A DNA stretch of 64,000 nucleotides from Monomorium pharaonis (GCF_013373865.1 NC_050475.1:3301001-3365000), one strand, 5' to 3'. Shown: positions 14,371 to 31,700, numbered from the stretch's first letter. Notes: generated by a model not told the origin, from the letters alone. Numbers and translations are program-made.

Positions 14371-15241
14371 GTAAATTATAACAAAAAAAATTGTATATTT
14401 TATAGAAATCTTTATATTTTATTTTATTAAATATTTTATGCGGTTTTTAAAATTTAATTGAAATTTGCAGTAAAATATGTTATAAAAAAATAGTTTGATA
14501 CAAAGAGGGAGAAAAATTTCCAATTAAATCGATCACGCTTCGGTCTCGAAATAGAAAATGGGTGAAAAACTTCACGCAAATCGCGGGAATCGACGGTTAT
14601 TAATACTCATAAGCCGCAACGTCATCCGGAACATAATTACGCCCGCGCGATTTCCATAATCACGTATATTGCGTGAAACGTGCGATACATGACGTAAGAA
14701 GAAAACCCTGTCATCGAATCCATTCTTAACATAACATGAGTAGCAATCAAATTTAAATTTACAACCTAATTAGGTGTTATTTATATAATCATTAGTTCGT
14801 CAATTTGTAATTCCGAATTTAGTGTCCATGCATATTAAAAGGAAATTATTAACAATAAAAGAATGTTAATACTTAATTTCTTATTTATAATCACTTTTTA
14901 TTGCTTATGCGGTTATTGGATATTGCTTCTAATATATGTTTTTTAATTATAATCTATGTCTTTCAGAGATGATTAATGTAAGAATGGCAAATTGGTACTC
15001 CTGACTTTAATATTAACTGAAGAACCATTAAGATTACAGCAACTAGTACTTAATTATATTAAGTTTGCTTTTTTAGTACTTGCATGGTTAGATGACACGT
15101 TATTATTTTACAACATGATCGATTTAATTGGAAATTTTGCTCCCTCTTCGTATCGAACTATTTTTTTATAACACACATTTCACTGCAAAAATAAAATATA
15201 AAGATTTCTATAAAATATACAATTTTTTTGTTATAATTTAT
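14371..15241. repeat. Long inverted repeat, arms 14371-14536 and 15116-15241
   Basis: The left arm (TAAATTATAACAAAAAAA, TTGTATATTTTATAGAAATC, TTTATATTTTAT, then AATTTCCAATTAAATCGATC) reappears in reverse complement in the right arm. The match runs for more than 120 bases with few substitutions. The left arm carries an extra segment of about 35 bases that the right arm lacks. The spacer is about 580 bases without coding content. It could be the terminal inverted repeats of a non-autonomous DNA transposon, or two copies of a short dispersed repeat in opposite orientation; no target duplication was identified. Confidence 0.75.
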
Positions 15242-18200
15242 GCAACAAAAATAAAACGCAAAATATCAACTAACAATATTACACTAGATTTAGTTGAACG
15301 GGCAATCTCGTAAAGATAAAAAAGCGAGTTACGTCAACAAATAGAAGGAAAGAAAGATAACAAGTGTAATGTAAGAACGCGTCGTTAAGAGACAAGCAGA
15401 AGCAGCAGGCAAGAAGAACGAGCGCAATGTACTTAGAAACGTGTCGTTAGAAGGCAAGCAACGAGAACAAAAAATATGACATGAAGGGTGACGAGAGGCA
15501 GAAAGAGAACGTCCGTCTCCGTCTGCATTTGTCGTGAGCCGTATTTATAACGAGTCCACTGGACTCCGGCCAGCATTATCGACTCCCGACGACGATGTTT
15601 CAAAGAGATTGCGCTAAGCTTTGCTGAAGCTAAATCGTCACGATGAATATCACGCAGATAAGTGAACGCGTATAAAGTCGAGATATGGTCTCTGAAATTT
15701 TAATACTTTTAACAAACTGTCCAAAAATAATTAGGCCAGAATTTTGTATGTATTCAAATTTTTTAATTTTAAAACTTTGCAAAAAATTGAATAAATTACA
15801 TTTCACAATAAGATTTATAAATTCCTTATTTAAATCGGTGAATATCTAAAATGTGAAAAAAGAAAAAAGTATATACACAAAATATACACAGAAATTTATT
15901 TGTTGCCTCATTGATCATCGAGTAATAATTACGATATGATGAATTAATTGTGTAGTATATCGCGTAATGCATGCGAGTAAAAAAGATTTTTTCTCGAAAA
16001 GTTTTCTCAATTTTTTGCTCGATTTTTTGCCAGCTATTTCAAAAAAACAAACGAAATCTTTATTGGACTCGTTACCCCATTAATAAGTCAGGAAGAGGCT
16101 TCAGATGAGGGACGAAAGGAATGTTTGGCGCACAGTGGGTGTCGCTAATTTTAGTTGGAAAACCGGAGCGTCTATATATGCTGCTGCACAGGTCAGCGTT
16201 AACATTCGCAATTGACAGACGCGTTTTTGCAAAATTGTCAAGAGCATAAAAGATTATCTTTTAAACCGGTTAAACCACCGATAACATTGACAAGTCCGAT
16301 AATCGATACAAAAGACTATGCCAATCGTCACGAATATAAATATTGTATAAAGATCATTATTCTCATCTGCAGCATCGAGACCTAAACTCATCGGACTTTC
16401 GATCGATCATCATTTAAATCTATTAAAAACCGTAAAGCTCAAAATCTTTGCAACAAAGTTGAGTTAAGTCACTTTGCAAGTGTCCATTGGAAAAAAGTTC
16501 GGCGAGCGTTCATAAAACTTTTAAGCTGAAAGTATCAAAGTATAATGACACTATCATTAGAGCTGTTATTTCAGCGGGAATCGCATTTCCTTTCGATGAG
16601 GAGGCAAAGGAGCGCATGTGCGCGCGCGCGCGTAGGTAAACGCAAGGGTTAAACGCGTGGTCGATTGCCTTCGCGAAGGAGAAACACTCACGCACTGTTA
16701 TTCGCGACGTTATGCATGCGCCGCGGGACGCCTTTCTATTTGAGAAGAAAGGTCACTCTCGGATGCGCTCCGTCCCAGCTGCGACTCCTTTCTTTCGATG
16801 CACTTCGGAGTGCAAAGTCGGAGTTGGACTATCTCCAAGGAGTTCTCCAAAGTGATGACGGAATAACGGAGACGCGGCAATTAACGCTGGAGCAATTAGC
16901 CTTTTTTTTTTTTTAGGCTCGAATAGCGGGGGCCAAAGACGACTAGGATATTTCGTTTCGTCTCGTCTTTTTCGCGTTTCACGATGCCGCGCGTCACGGG
17001 GGAAATATGCCGATGTACGAGATGTATTCGTGTTCAAGCGACTTACGTAATGTATAAAACGCTAGTTTCATGTGTTGGTTGCACGCGGTAACGTCGGTGA
17101 GGCGGAGAAGTTCGTACCCGCGACGTAAACTCGGAATTTTGATGCGCAAGGTCGAGGTTCAGCGAGAACTTGGCGGAAATCGCGATGATTAGCATTAAAT
17201 TTCCATTTAAAGTAAAAAAAAAAAAAAGTAACGTTACCTCGTGATTTTCATACTTTTTGTCAACAAAAATTAACATATCGCCAAGGCTCCGAGAATTACA
17301 TCGGGGGATCGGGTGTGCAAATCTAATATGTACAATCCTTTCTCGAATAATGCTGACTGCGATTTTCTCGTGTCATTAATCAGTCTGACACGGCAAAATC
17401 TGGACACATTCGTAATCGCACCGCGGACTGCATTTTTTTATATCACGTTTTTATATCGCGTTACGTATACGCGCATGTATGTGATACGCCGCGATAGGAT
17501 TTCTTAGGTGCCGCGATATATAATCATTAGAATAAGATAAGCGCAAATTATATTCCGTGTAACGGGAGCGAGAGTGCGGCATGTGCGCAACGAAAAGTTG
17601 CGAGTAATTACATGGCGAATCGAAGCGAAACTAAAACGAAAAGCTATAAAATTAATAACGTGGTATAAACATCGCGATTTGTCCGCGCGTAATATGGAAA
17701 TTCGTTCGGATTTCGAGCGAAATCAAAAAACAGGTTTGAAAGTTATCGTGCGAAATCGGCCGCTCGAGAGGTCACGAGAGGCCGGTAACTTTAAAAATAT
17801 ACCGTCGTGGGATTTCGGTTTTACGGATGGGTTAATGGAAAATTACTAGGTGGCTTTGAGAGCCGCTGTCGCGAAAAGCGGCGGGCTCGTAGATATATTT
17901 GCCGACTGTCGCGGGGCGTCCGGGAATGCGCGTCGTCTCAGGGAGACGAGAATAGTAGCCGGTCCCGGTCGTGCGGTGGGACACACTTAGAAATCTAGCG
18001 AGTCTAGGAGAGGAACGACCAGAAGAGAAAGAAAGAGAGAGACTTCTTCTCCTTCGGCGAAGAAACGCACAACCGGCGACAACCTTATAAGAACGCGGCT
18101 CCGGCGTGTTTCGCCAGAACGCTGGCGGAAATAGACGTCCGGAAGTCGGCGGACAGCCGATCTGCAGGAAATGATCCGACGAAACGTGACGCTGCCCCAT

Positions 18201-21200
18201 TTTCATTTACGTGTTACGTAGGGGAAACCGGACGCCGATTTCCACGTTGCGCGTCTCTCTCGCCAGGCGCCAGGAGTCGCGAAAATTTCCGCAAGTTTAA
18301 CGAGCGTCCGCGGGGGGGGAGAAGGGGAGGAAAGAAATATTTTGTTGCCGTGCGTAGCGTCGTTTCATTGCGGTCTGCAAACGCGAACGCGAATTCTAAC
18401 ACGATCTACGATACCGCAGCTCGTACTTCTGCGGTATGAGGGAAGGCACAGTCCGTATTTTCGCCGCGGGTTTAATCGTCAAATTGCGGTTTCGAGGGCT
18501 CAATTTATGTTTTAAAATTACCTCTGCGTACAATTCGAAATTCTGAACTTCTGAAATTTATATGACTGGGCACCGCGAACGGCGGCGGTGAGAACAGTTA
18601 GGTGTACTCGGTGCGCGTTACGGTGAGCGAGAGTGAGTCAAGGAAATCTGGAGGGAAGCGCCAATTACTATTTCTTAACACTGTTGGCACATTATAAATA
18701 CTATTAGTGCGGCATCAATAATTTTTTTTTTTTGCGCAACCGCGAGTCTATCGCAATTAGTGACGGTACCGATACACACTCGATCGGCTGATTATCGCCG
18801 TCGTGTGAAGGCCCCTTTAATGATCCCCGGCCCACACTGCTGACTTTCTTCGCCTCGAGTATCGAACCTCTTGCTGCACGCGAGCGCCGATAAGTGCGAT
18901 CGAATCTTTTACAGTGTGTTACCTCTTCCTACTCTGTAATGCACGTGTAATAAGTTCCGCGAAAAAAAAAAAATTTTTGCACCGACTCCAATCCTTTTGC
19001 TGACGGTTATGCGACGTAATCCCCGAACGTTTTCCTCCGCGGCTAAATCACACACGTTAGAAAGTTACGTTGATGACTACTTTATCAAGCGATATTTATC
19101 AAAGTTGTACGCCTGCGAATAATATATTATAATTTACGAAGGCGTATCGGTGTGAAAACGGGCTAATAAATATTATTCGCCTCGTGAGCAGCAAGTTCGC
19201 GGTTGTAAAACGCTACACGATCGCTTTAACCAACGATAATTCCCTAAGATTACCGAAGGAATCTTCGGAACGCTGAAGGAATATAAAAATACGCGCTGCG
19301 TTATTGAAATTGATTTAATTAAAAGAAAAAAAGATAACAATCCGGAACTTACGCAACCATATAGCGCAGTTATGTTGGATCGTTTAATTATGTCGCGCTG
19401 CTAAAAACCCGCCGAACAAAACGTCCCCTGCGCGTTATTCTCTTCGCTCGTGCTATAAATACCGTGCAAACGTGCTTCTCCGTCTCTGTCTTGTTCGAAA
19501 GATACTGGTTAATGCTTTTAGTCGTTCCCGGGCAGATAAGACTATTATCAAGCGTGGTTAAATGTTTCTTATCACACTTGTAGAATTTTTACGTTATAAA
19601 TTTGAAAACTAATGACACACCGGTGTCATAAGGCTAGACGAAACGAAGTGGCGTCGTAAAATATCTATAAAGACTTTCTTCGAAAGTCATTTGTGTGTTT
19701 TTATTTGTATAAGACATTTCTCGTCGAGACAAATTCGAGGTCTCCGACGGTTTTTATCTGCGTCTCGATTCGAAGCCCGAGTACTCGATTTAGGCAGGAG
19801 AATAACAGACTTAGCCATAACAACCTCAAGACCGGTTCTACCAGATAAGTCGAGGTGGTTTTTCTTCCTTTTCTCCGCATCATGTCGGTTTGGAATACAA
19901 ATTAATTATTATTTGCAGAAAAATATTGCTAAAAAGTTGATAAGAAAATCGATAAGAAACCATTTAGTCGATTGTTGTTTCGCGATATATTTTCTTATCG
20001 AAAATAAAAGTAAATCTCTCTCTTTCTCTCTCGAATTCGTTTTCCTCGCAAGTCATTGCGCTTAAGTCATCTACTCGTTTTCTTTTTCTCCACGGCAAAA
20101 TATTCCCTTTCCGTTTGTCGCAGCAATAACCGGGAAGTCTACGATTTTAAAGACGTGAGAGAAAAAATTGCGGACGTTTGTTATTCGGTACCGAGAAGTC
20201 CGGCACCGATGGCGCGCACGTGAATTGCGTGACACGAAGGAGTCGCTTATGCAATGTCCATGCGATACATCAATGGCCTCCCGACGCATCTAAGGCGCAG
20301 GTGAACTGCGGAAGTGGCAATAATATACATAGACGTGCATCATCGCGAGTGCAATCTATACTGCACCTTGAGAAGTCTCTTGCATACGCAAATTCCCGTA
20401 GCTTTAAGTCACATCGTATTCCCAGACTACGAAATCGCTCGTGGACTTCAGCAAATTTTTAAAAATACGTATTTTTAACAAAGTCTCGAATATTTAAAGA
20501 CTTTTAAAAATGAATGCTTAAATAACATTTTTAGAAATAAAGAATTATTGGGATTACATGGAATGAACAATTTTGCTGAAGCATCTAAAAGTTTAGTTTC
20601 TTTCAGCAGAACTCAACATAATTTTGTTGGGCCATCAAAATAATGATGAAGTGCAGCATTAGCAAAAAATACTGTGTTCAGTAAAGTGTTTAATTAAAGC
20701 ACGTTTAACAGCAACTAAATATTTTGTTTTAGATATAAAAAATTTAATTGGTAAAAAATCTTGTGCTTTTGAAAGTACTAATTTCTTTTTTTTTAGTATG
20801 TGTTATGTAAAATATTAATATTTTGTTATAAATTACATATCACGTATATGTATACATTCACACGCAGTTTGCAAAATGTTATCAAGTAATTCATATACGA
20901 AAAAAAGCTTGTGTTCAAGTATTAAAAAATTTAGTTACGAAAAATAATTTTATTCAACTATAAAAATAATCGTATAGGATCCACTGAAACGTGAAAGATT
21001 GCTAAAATGTCAATACTTTATGAGAATCAATTGACGCAGAAAAAAGCGCTAGGAACGGCTGTTGCGGGATGATAGCAGATAAATCCGAAATGAAAGAATG
21101 TACACAAACAATACGATAGAAATGATTGTTCAGGTTCAGGTTGAATGCGGAGAAAAAGTAGAGAAATTCTCGACTCTCCTCCGCTTCAAACGATCGTTGC

Positions 21201-22141
21201 GAATGTGTCGTCCAAAGTGAAAAGTGGATCGCAAACGACATTTCTACAAATACGGTACGTTGAACGACACGCGCGTAAAAAAAAAAGAGGAAGAGAGAGA
21301 TTGTCCGGTTACTGCGTGAATGAATCATCAAAAGCGAAGCATGTAAATAGCGAATCTCATCTTGCGAGTGACTCGTAAGAATGTCGCAGGGTTTCATTTC
21401 GCCGTAAATGCGCGTGCATTTATATTTAATCGCGGGGAATCTACTCCGTACACACAAATCTCACACACAGATACACACACACATACACACAAATCCAATA
21501 TAATGCAACATCCTATCCTATATCTAATAGCTGTCATATCAGCTTCACTCCAGATCAAGGGCAACGATGTCGTTCTATGATGACGTTAAGATTGAAGGAA
21601 AATTGTTGAAGCTACAAGACATATATCACTTTTAATTTACGAAACAAGTAATTCTCTCTCTTTTTCTGGCTTCCTGTTATTATTATGCTTTAATAGTTTT
21701 CACGCGGGACGCTGCAACTTAAATTCCAAAGTTGTTATAGAAGTAAGAGAAGACGTCTTCGCCGCGGAATCGTGAGAAATAGAAGACTATTTTAACTACA
21801 GGATATCGATAATTGCATAAGCCCATTTTAGATAAGCTATAATTCTCGTCGAAATCCAATATATAAAATTAAACTTATTTTATATACCGTGTAACTCCAA
21901 TAAATTTAATTAAATCTCTCGTCCATGTATCATTTAATTTTGTATATAATATGAGAAACATTTAAAAAGTGAAAATTTTATACATATAAAATATACATTA
22001 CAATATATATTACATAGACATACACTAAAATGCATACATAAGATTATAAATAAAAGTTTATTCTAAAATTTGAAATCCCAGATCACCCATAAAGCAAATT
22101 TATAAAAAAAGATTCGTATAAAAATGAATAAACATAAAATT
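15242..22141. other. Non-coding stretch, AT-rich with CpG-rich block near 16.6-18.6 kb
   Basis: No supported gene. The 16560-18620 block is CpG-rich, with a short (CG)n run around 16619-16632 and overlapping frames on both strands that show no domain. The rest is AT-rich. A perfect 16-base palindrome (AAAAATACGTATTTTT) occurs at about 20461. If amphiphysin intron 1 covers this region, the CpG block could be an internal regulatory island; this is speculation. Confidence 0.4.
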
Positions 22142-22237
22142 TTCTTTAGTTCAACTTTAATTCCCGTTTAATTTAAGCATTAATATACAAAAGATTGATG
22201 CTTAAATTAAACGAAAATTACGAGAAGAGAACTATAG
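22142..22237. repeat. Foldback element, arms about 40 bases
   Basis: The core stem CGTTTAATTTAAGCAT (22165-22180) pairs perfectly with ATGCTTAAATTAAACG (22198-22213) around a 17-base loop. Weaker pairing continues outward (TTCTTTAGTTC on the left against GAACTATAGAA on the right). The shape is that of a degraded MITE. No clear target duplication was identified. Confidence 0.6.
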
Positions 22238-22267
22238 AATGTTACTCTTACATATTATATTCTAACA

Positions 22268-22848
22268 AGTAACTTTTACTAACAAATGACACCGATTGTT
22301 TTCATCTTCAGGAATCTAAATCAAGAACCCAAAAGAAAATAATATATCCTTAAAAAATAACTCAATATTGTTTAGCCACTTAGAACTAATTGTTCCAACT
22401 TCTTACCTTGGGTAAATATGTCTATCTTTATTTATCTAGAAAAAAATGAAGATAGGTAAGTTTACTAAGTAAGTTTACCATAGTGTAAGTTTACCTGATA
22501 GGTAAGTTTACCAAGAAGTTGAGACAACCGGCCCTTGTAAAGCTGTTCAATTCGATATAAGGAAGAAACGATATAATATTTTACAAATAAGCCATTTTTG
22601 AAAAAAACTTAAGAACAAAGTTGCTCGATTTCAAAGGACACGCAAAAATATATTGTTTACGAGATATTTTATCATGTCTTCCTTATATCATTTCAAATCG
22701 ATTACCTTACATAAGTGCACTAAACAATATTGAGTTATTTCTTTTTAATATGTATTTTTTTTTAGTTTCTGAATCAAATCCCTAAAGATGAAAACAATTA
22801 TCTTGTGTGCTTGATAAAGATTATTTGTGAGTGAAAATTTACTGACAT
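22268..22848. mobile_element. Palindromic non-autonomous element carrying a nested MITE
   Basis: The outer left arm (GATTGTTTTCATCTT, AATAACTCAATATTGTTTAG near 22294-22376) is matched in reverse complement by the right arm (CTAAACAATATTGAGTTATT near 22722-22741, AAGATGAAAACAAT at about 22785-22798). Weaker similarity continues outward to about 22268 and 22848. An inner pair (GATATAAGGAAG on the left, CTTCCTTATATC on the right) folds the centre. The pairing is broken on the left arm exactly by the MITE at 22383-22534: the sequence on both sides of that MITE, once joined, matches the unbroken right arm. No coding sequence is present. Confidence 0.75.
22383..22534. mobile_element. Harbinger-like MITE, copy B (152 bp), nested
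   Basis: The right end (CCAAGAAGTTGAGACAACCG, then GCCC) is the consensus terminal repeat shared with the element at 6729-6857. The left end reads GAACTAATTGTTCCAACTTC, the same terminus with several G-to-A and C-to-T changes. Flanks are TTA (22380-22382) and TTG (22535-22537), consistent with a TTA duplication and one change. The interior holds four AAGTTTAC-type repeats that copy A lacks. It has inserted into the left arm of a larger palindromic element. Confidence 0.78.
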
Positions 22849-23129
22849 AATTATTGGATTTTTTAGATTTTTTCTATTTTATAAATTGCAAGATGCTACA
22901 ACAATTAAACTAATTTACATTACATTATTTTAATGTAAAAACATTTTGACAAATATTATTTCAAACTATCAAATTTGTAATAATACTTAATAACGCCAAA
23001 CTTGAACTTATGCTAAACTTGAATTAGCACCAGACTGAAAATTCATCCACGTTAGCACACAAAGATTAATTATACAATAAAATCGCGGGCATTTCCGGAG
23101 CTTCAAGGATCCATCGCCAAAGAACATAA

Positions 23130-24450
23130 CTCAGTGGCGACACGTGGCACCTTGAAGAAACGATCCTCAACAATAAAAAAACAAATCGTAGATCATGCCG
23201 CGTGCGACGTGAATCGTGCACGATCGCGAAATGCGCGATCGCCGCCGATAAGCAAGGCACTGACGCGCGCAGTTAGGATGCACCTGACCGTGCACGCGCA
23301 CGTTCCCTACGTTCGGCGCGACCCGACGTTCTTTCCCCCCCTGACGGGAGTCGCGTAATTATCATTTCAAATGCCACCCGCGTGTTTACCGATTACGTAA
23401 GTAGGTATTTCGCGAGGCGCCGGCAAAAAAAAAGCGCGAGAGAAATGTTTTTCACCGTTTTCCTTCGCAGGAAAAACATAAACTCACAGCGTAAACCTTT
23501 TTCGTCTCGAAACTCGTATCGTTTGTCTCTCGACCAGGAATTTTATGCTTTGAAATCGCTCATCAGCATTGCACCGCGCGGCGTCGCGTGCGATTCTATG
23601 CAAACAACGAACAGAGGATATCCGATTGATACGTCGTGACGAGGAAACCTCGAGCAGGCACATTTCCGTGTCGCGATCGTCGCGATAAACAAATCGACGC
23701 GCGCGCGCTTTTTTTTTTCTCTTACTCTCTCTCGTCAGCAAAAGATCTCGTACATTGATAAAGAGAACACGGGTGCCGCTTCCGCACAGTGTCGCGAATT
23801 CGGAGATTCGAGATTTAATTTGCGGGAGGCAACTGTCACGCGGCGGCGACGCGAGGCGTTAACCCTTTCGCGTCGAGCGTATCGCCGCGTCGTCTGGCCG
23901 ACGAGGGACACGTCGCGGAGGTTATGGTCAATTCCTGGCTCGCGGATTCTCGCGCTAATTTCCGTTTCGCGGGGACAGGTCGCTGCCGTTCGCGAGCGCG
24001 AGACCGATCTGTTCGAAAAGAGAGACATAAAGAGAAGAGAAGAGAGAGAGAGAGATAGACGAAGACGTGCACTTACCTTCTCTTTCGCCCTGCCCGCGTG
24101 TTTTTGCACCGTCTTCGCGATTAACGCGCCCTTGCTCTCAGCCATGATGCTCCCGTAGCGTCGTGCGCGGATTACCGGAGTCCTGGAGGTAGGAGAGGCG
24201 AAACACTTAAAATTCTCTCAACTCGTCGACGGCTCACAGCTCTGTGCAGGAGGGGGGGAGAGACAGCGGCGCACCGACGCGCGAAACCAACACACTCGTG
24301 CCGAGACGCGGAGAGGGACTGAGAGCGCGGCGGCGCACGAACGGCCGCGGAGCGGTCAGCGGAGTCCACGCCGGCGGCGGCCATGTTGGCGCATGCCGGA
24401 CCGACGCGCAAGCGCGGGCGGCCATATTGACGCGCGCCGACCGTTGCGCG
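23130..24450. promoter_or_regulatory. CpG-rich island around the amphiphysin first exon (candidate promoter)
   Basis: CpG-dense sequence surrounds the first coding exon at 24077-24145. Upstream of the start codon on the minus strand, about 24146-24450 holds GC-rich sequence with GCCAT elements (in GGCCATGTTGG and GGCCATATTG). Long frames open on both strands here and are treated as composition effects. No TATA box is evident. The transcription start cannot be fixed from sequence alone. Confidence 0.5.
24077..24145 (-). CDS. Amph: Amphiphysin (BIN/Amph family), first coding exon only
   Basis: The exon reads MAESKGALIAKTVQKHAGRA followed by KEK, then a consensus donor GTAAGT at 24076-24071. 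Those 23 residues match the start of the amphiphysin/BIN1 BAR domain, the N-terminal amphipathic helix (helix 0) of the insect and vertebrate proteins. The exon ends in phase 0, after the K-E-K that precedes the next conserved block in the family. The family bends and senses membranes; the insect protein is known for organising muscle T-tubules. The ATG at 24145 opens the conserved block. No following BAR or SH3 exon was found to the left, so intron 1 is either longer than 24 kb or a short exon escaped manual reading. The match is short but distinctive. Confidence 0.85.
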
Positions 24451-28307
<3,857 letters not shown>

Positions 28308-28700
28308 TTAAGCGTTCAAGTTATCGCCCACATCATCAATTTTTCTTTTCTTTCCTCGAACAGGAGACTCTTCTGCACATAACATAGTTATTATTTCAAA
28401 ATTGTACAAAAAAAATAAAATTAATATGCATGTAATAACCAAATAGGAAAAAAAAGGATATTATCTCATTGAATTAATTCCAATAATTGAATATTTATAT
28501 CCTCTGTACTCGTTTAAGCTATTATTAAGTTTCAACATTCTAGATAAAAATAATAAAAATAATATAAGGAGTTTTAAGAATCGTACCTTCTTCTTCTTCT
28601 TCCTGCTCATCGTCATCGTTATCATCATCATCATCATCCTCTTCTTCTTCTTCTCCCATATAATCCTCTTCATCGCTTTCCTAAATATACATATAAATCC

Positions 28701-28742
<42 letters not shown>

Positions 28743-31700
28743 TTTTAATAAATTTCACATTAAATCAGATAATGTAATACCATAATCATAGAATATTATG
28801 TAGTATTATATAAATAATCTATACAATTTTATGATTATATTATGAATAAGTGTTTAATTAGCGAAAAATTTTGACGAATGTCGTTTTAATGAGCTTTTCC
28901 GTGCTAAACACGTTTTCAACTTTGTAAATTGCTTAAATGTGAAGTAAACCAAACTTACAATAAGGTTATCCTTGTTGAAAATATCTAATCCTGGTTCATC
29001 ATCTAGGAAATCCTCATCTTCCTCATCTGAAACTATATTTTAATACATATATTTATCACTACTGTTTGTATACACATTGATATAATTATTTTTTATCGAC
29101 ATATCAAATATCTCTACTTAATAGAACTTTTATTTAATATTATTACACGATCGGACTTTTAAACCAACCTTCTTCACTATCCTCTTCGTTACCACCTCCT
29201 TCTCCATCTTCGTTTCCATTGACTTCATCGTCCTCCCCTTCACTATCGACCTCGCGATCATCGGCGTCATATCTGAATTTACAGATAAAAAAAAACACAA
29301 TCAGCTGCTTTGAGAAAAATAAACGAGATAATAAAGCAAACCTAGTATTATATATAATTTCGTACCCGTCAAGATATCGTAGACTGGGAATAAGATTGAA
29401 GACTTTCTCCCTATAATTATCCATGTTTGTTACTTCATTGTTGAACAGATCCAGACTCTTCAGGTTCTTGAACTCTTTCTGAAATACGGAAGAAATTCGT
29501 ATGAGCGATTTTTATTTGGTGAGAGAGATTTTAATTTTCTATAACAAGTGAAAACTTACCAGTGGTTGCAATGTATCGAGATCTTTGATCTTATTTCCGC
29601 TCAGATTCAGATGAGTCAATTTGGGGCTCGAGTCAAGAAGATTTAAACCGCCCGAAATCCGATTGTCGCTCAACTCCAACTGCACAACACAAAAACAATT
29701 TGTTACTCGGGATATGAAAAAAAACTTATCATTTATGCGCAATAAGGACAATTATTTTATTATTTCGTTAAATCACGTATTTTTTAATATTTGCACGTAT
29801 ATTATTTTCTTAATAAAAATCCCGAATAGCTACTTTGCGATAAGCAAACGTATGGTATACCTTTTTAAGACTGGATAACTTTGGAAAGCCTTTTAAACTG
29901 GTAAGACCCACGTTGATAAGACTTAATGACTCCAGAGCGCTGAATTCATTTGTCAGGCCCACGATTTGCGTACTCCGGCAATTATCAAGAACAAGTTCTT
30001 TGATCTGTAACATGCACATAAATCATGTAATTATTAACAAGTCTGAACAAATGAAGAAAGTTCTACAAATATTAAAAGCAGGTTCCATGCAGTTTTAATT
30101 AAATCGCAGCGTGCTGAAAAAAATAGACTGCATCGAACAATTTTTAGATTAATGTCAACTCTGAGGACAAAAATACATATGTAAGACATACATTAGATTC
30201 TCTCGTAGATATATAGCTGACAACTTAAATTGAGAGTAATAATAATCACGTCGAGATATTTCCTAAGTTGCAAATAACCGCGTTTCGAAGCGAGCGTCAA
30301 CCATCGATTCGTGAAATCGTATTCCAGCTCGCACGGCCGCGAAATCGCGCGCGTCTCTTCCTCGAAAGGACGCGGACCGGTGGCGAAGAGCCGTGGACGA
30401 TGGGCGCGCTTGCGGTCGAAAAAATCGTCCTCCTCCGCTAAAATTCAAACGAGCAATAAGCTTTCGCGGGAGATGGGCTATTTTATTGATCGGAGAAAGA
30501 GAAAGGCTAGAGGGTGAGAACGGGACCGGATAGGAGAACAGAGAAGGCGCGCGGAGCAGCGGCGGGGAAAGGACGACGAGGGAGATAAAGGGCCGGGTGG
30601 AAAGAGGGGGGAGGGCGGCGTGACGGTAAGCGGAGTGCATGCCGCGTCTTGTTTAGCGGCATCGGAAAAGCCGGCGAGCGACAAGCATGGACTGTGGCAC
30701 GCGACGCCGAGTACGTGGGATTGGATAAGAAAAAAACGGGGGGAAGGGGGAGGATGAAAAGTGTTGATCATCGATGCCGGAAGTATCGATGCTTTCCATA
30801 CTGTCATCCATGATGTAATGGGGGAGGAGGGGGTATTACATCTCTATTTTTTAAATTAAAAAAAGCCAAGCGTCCGGCATTACTGACGTCGCGGATCAGG
30901 AGCATCACCGGTGGCGTAGATCTTTGATCGGCTGCTCATATCGATCTGCTGATACTTGCCGCCGCGCCATTATGCCACGTGCGATGTTTACACATCGTCT
31001 TTTTACACACGCCGTAAACATCGTGCCGATGTTCTCGCGCAGATATAGCGTTAAAAAGATTCCCCGGTGCAGTTACTTTTCTAATGATGTAGATGCAATC
31101 AGATCGCGTTTGATAGAACAGTGATATATTATGGATACGTTGCACTGATTAATTGGTAATCTGTAAATAGAATCTGCCGAGAGATATAAAAACACAAATT
31201 ATATACATTTATGTACATTTATATACATTATCATTCATATATTACGTTATGCTTATGCAACTATTAGTTCTTATCTCATCTTTTTCATGTATCTCCGTTA
31301 GAAAGTAATAGAATTTTTATTCTTATTACAAATTAAATTTCTATACAAATTATATATTTTTTTTGTATTTGGAGATAATCTACTCCAATTTCTTCTCGCT
31401 AATCTCAATACAGATTACATAACGCAAGTCTTTTCACGAAACCGGAATTGAATTTTGTGAGTAAGGATACGACACGTTCATCGGGATTCAATTTTCAATT
31501 TTCAAATTATATGGAACTTTTTTCGTGCCTCTCGCTTAAATATCTCGCTACTCCAATCGGCCGGTAGATATATCTATCTCGTGTTGCACCGATCGCGATG
31601 GTAACGTCACAAGGTGTCACAGGAGTGGATCAATGGCAGTCACGGATCAAGGAAGACCGGGAGGACGCGCACGTTGCGTCGCCATTGAATTTTCTGATCT

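Noticed and set aside
23735..24145. Full 136-codon frame starting at the amphiphysin ATG
   Set aside because: Only the first 23 codons match amphiphysin; a consensus GTAAGT follows, and the remainder is Arg/Ser-rich intron translation.
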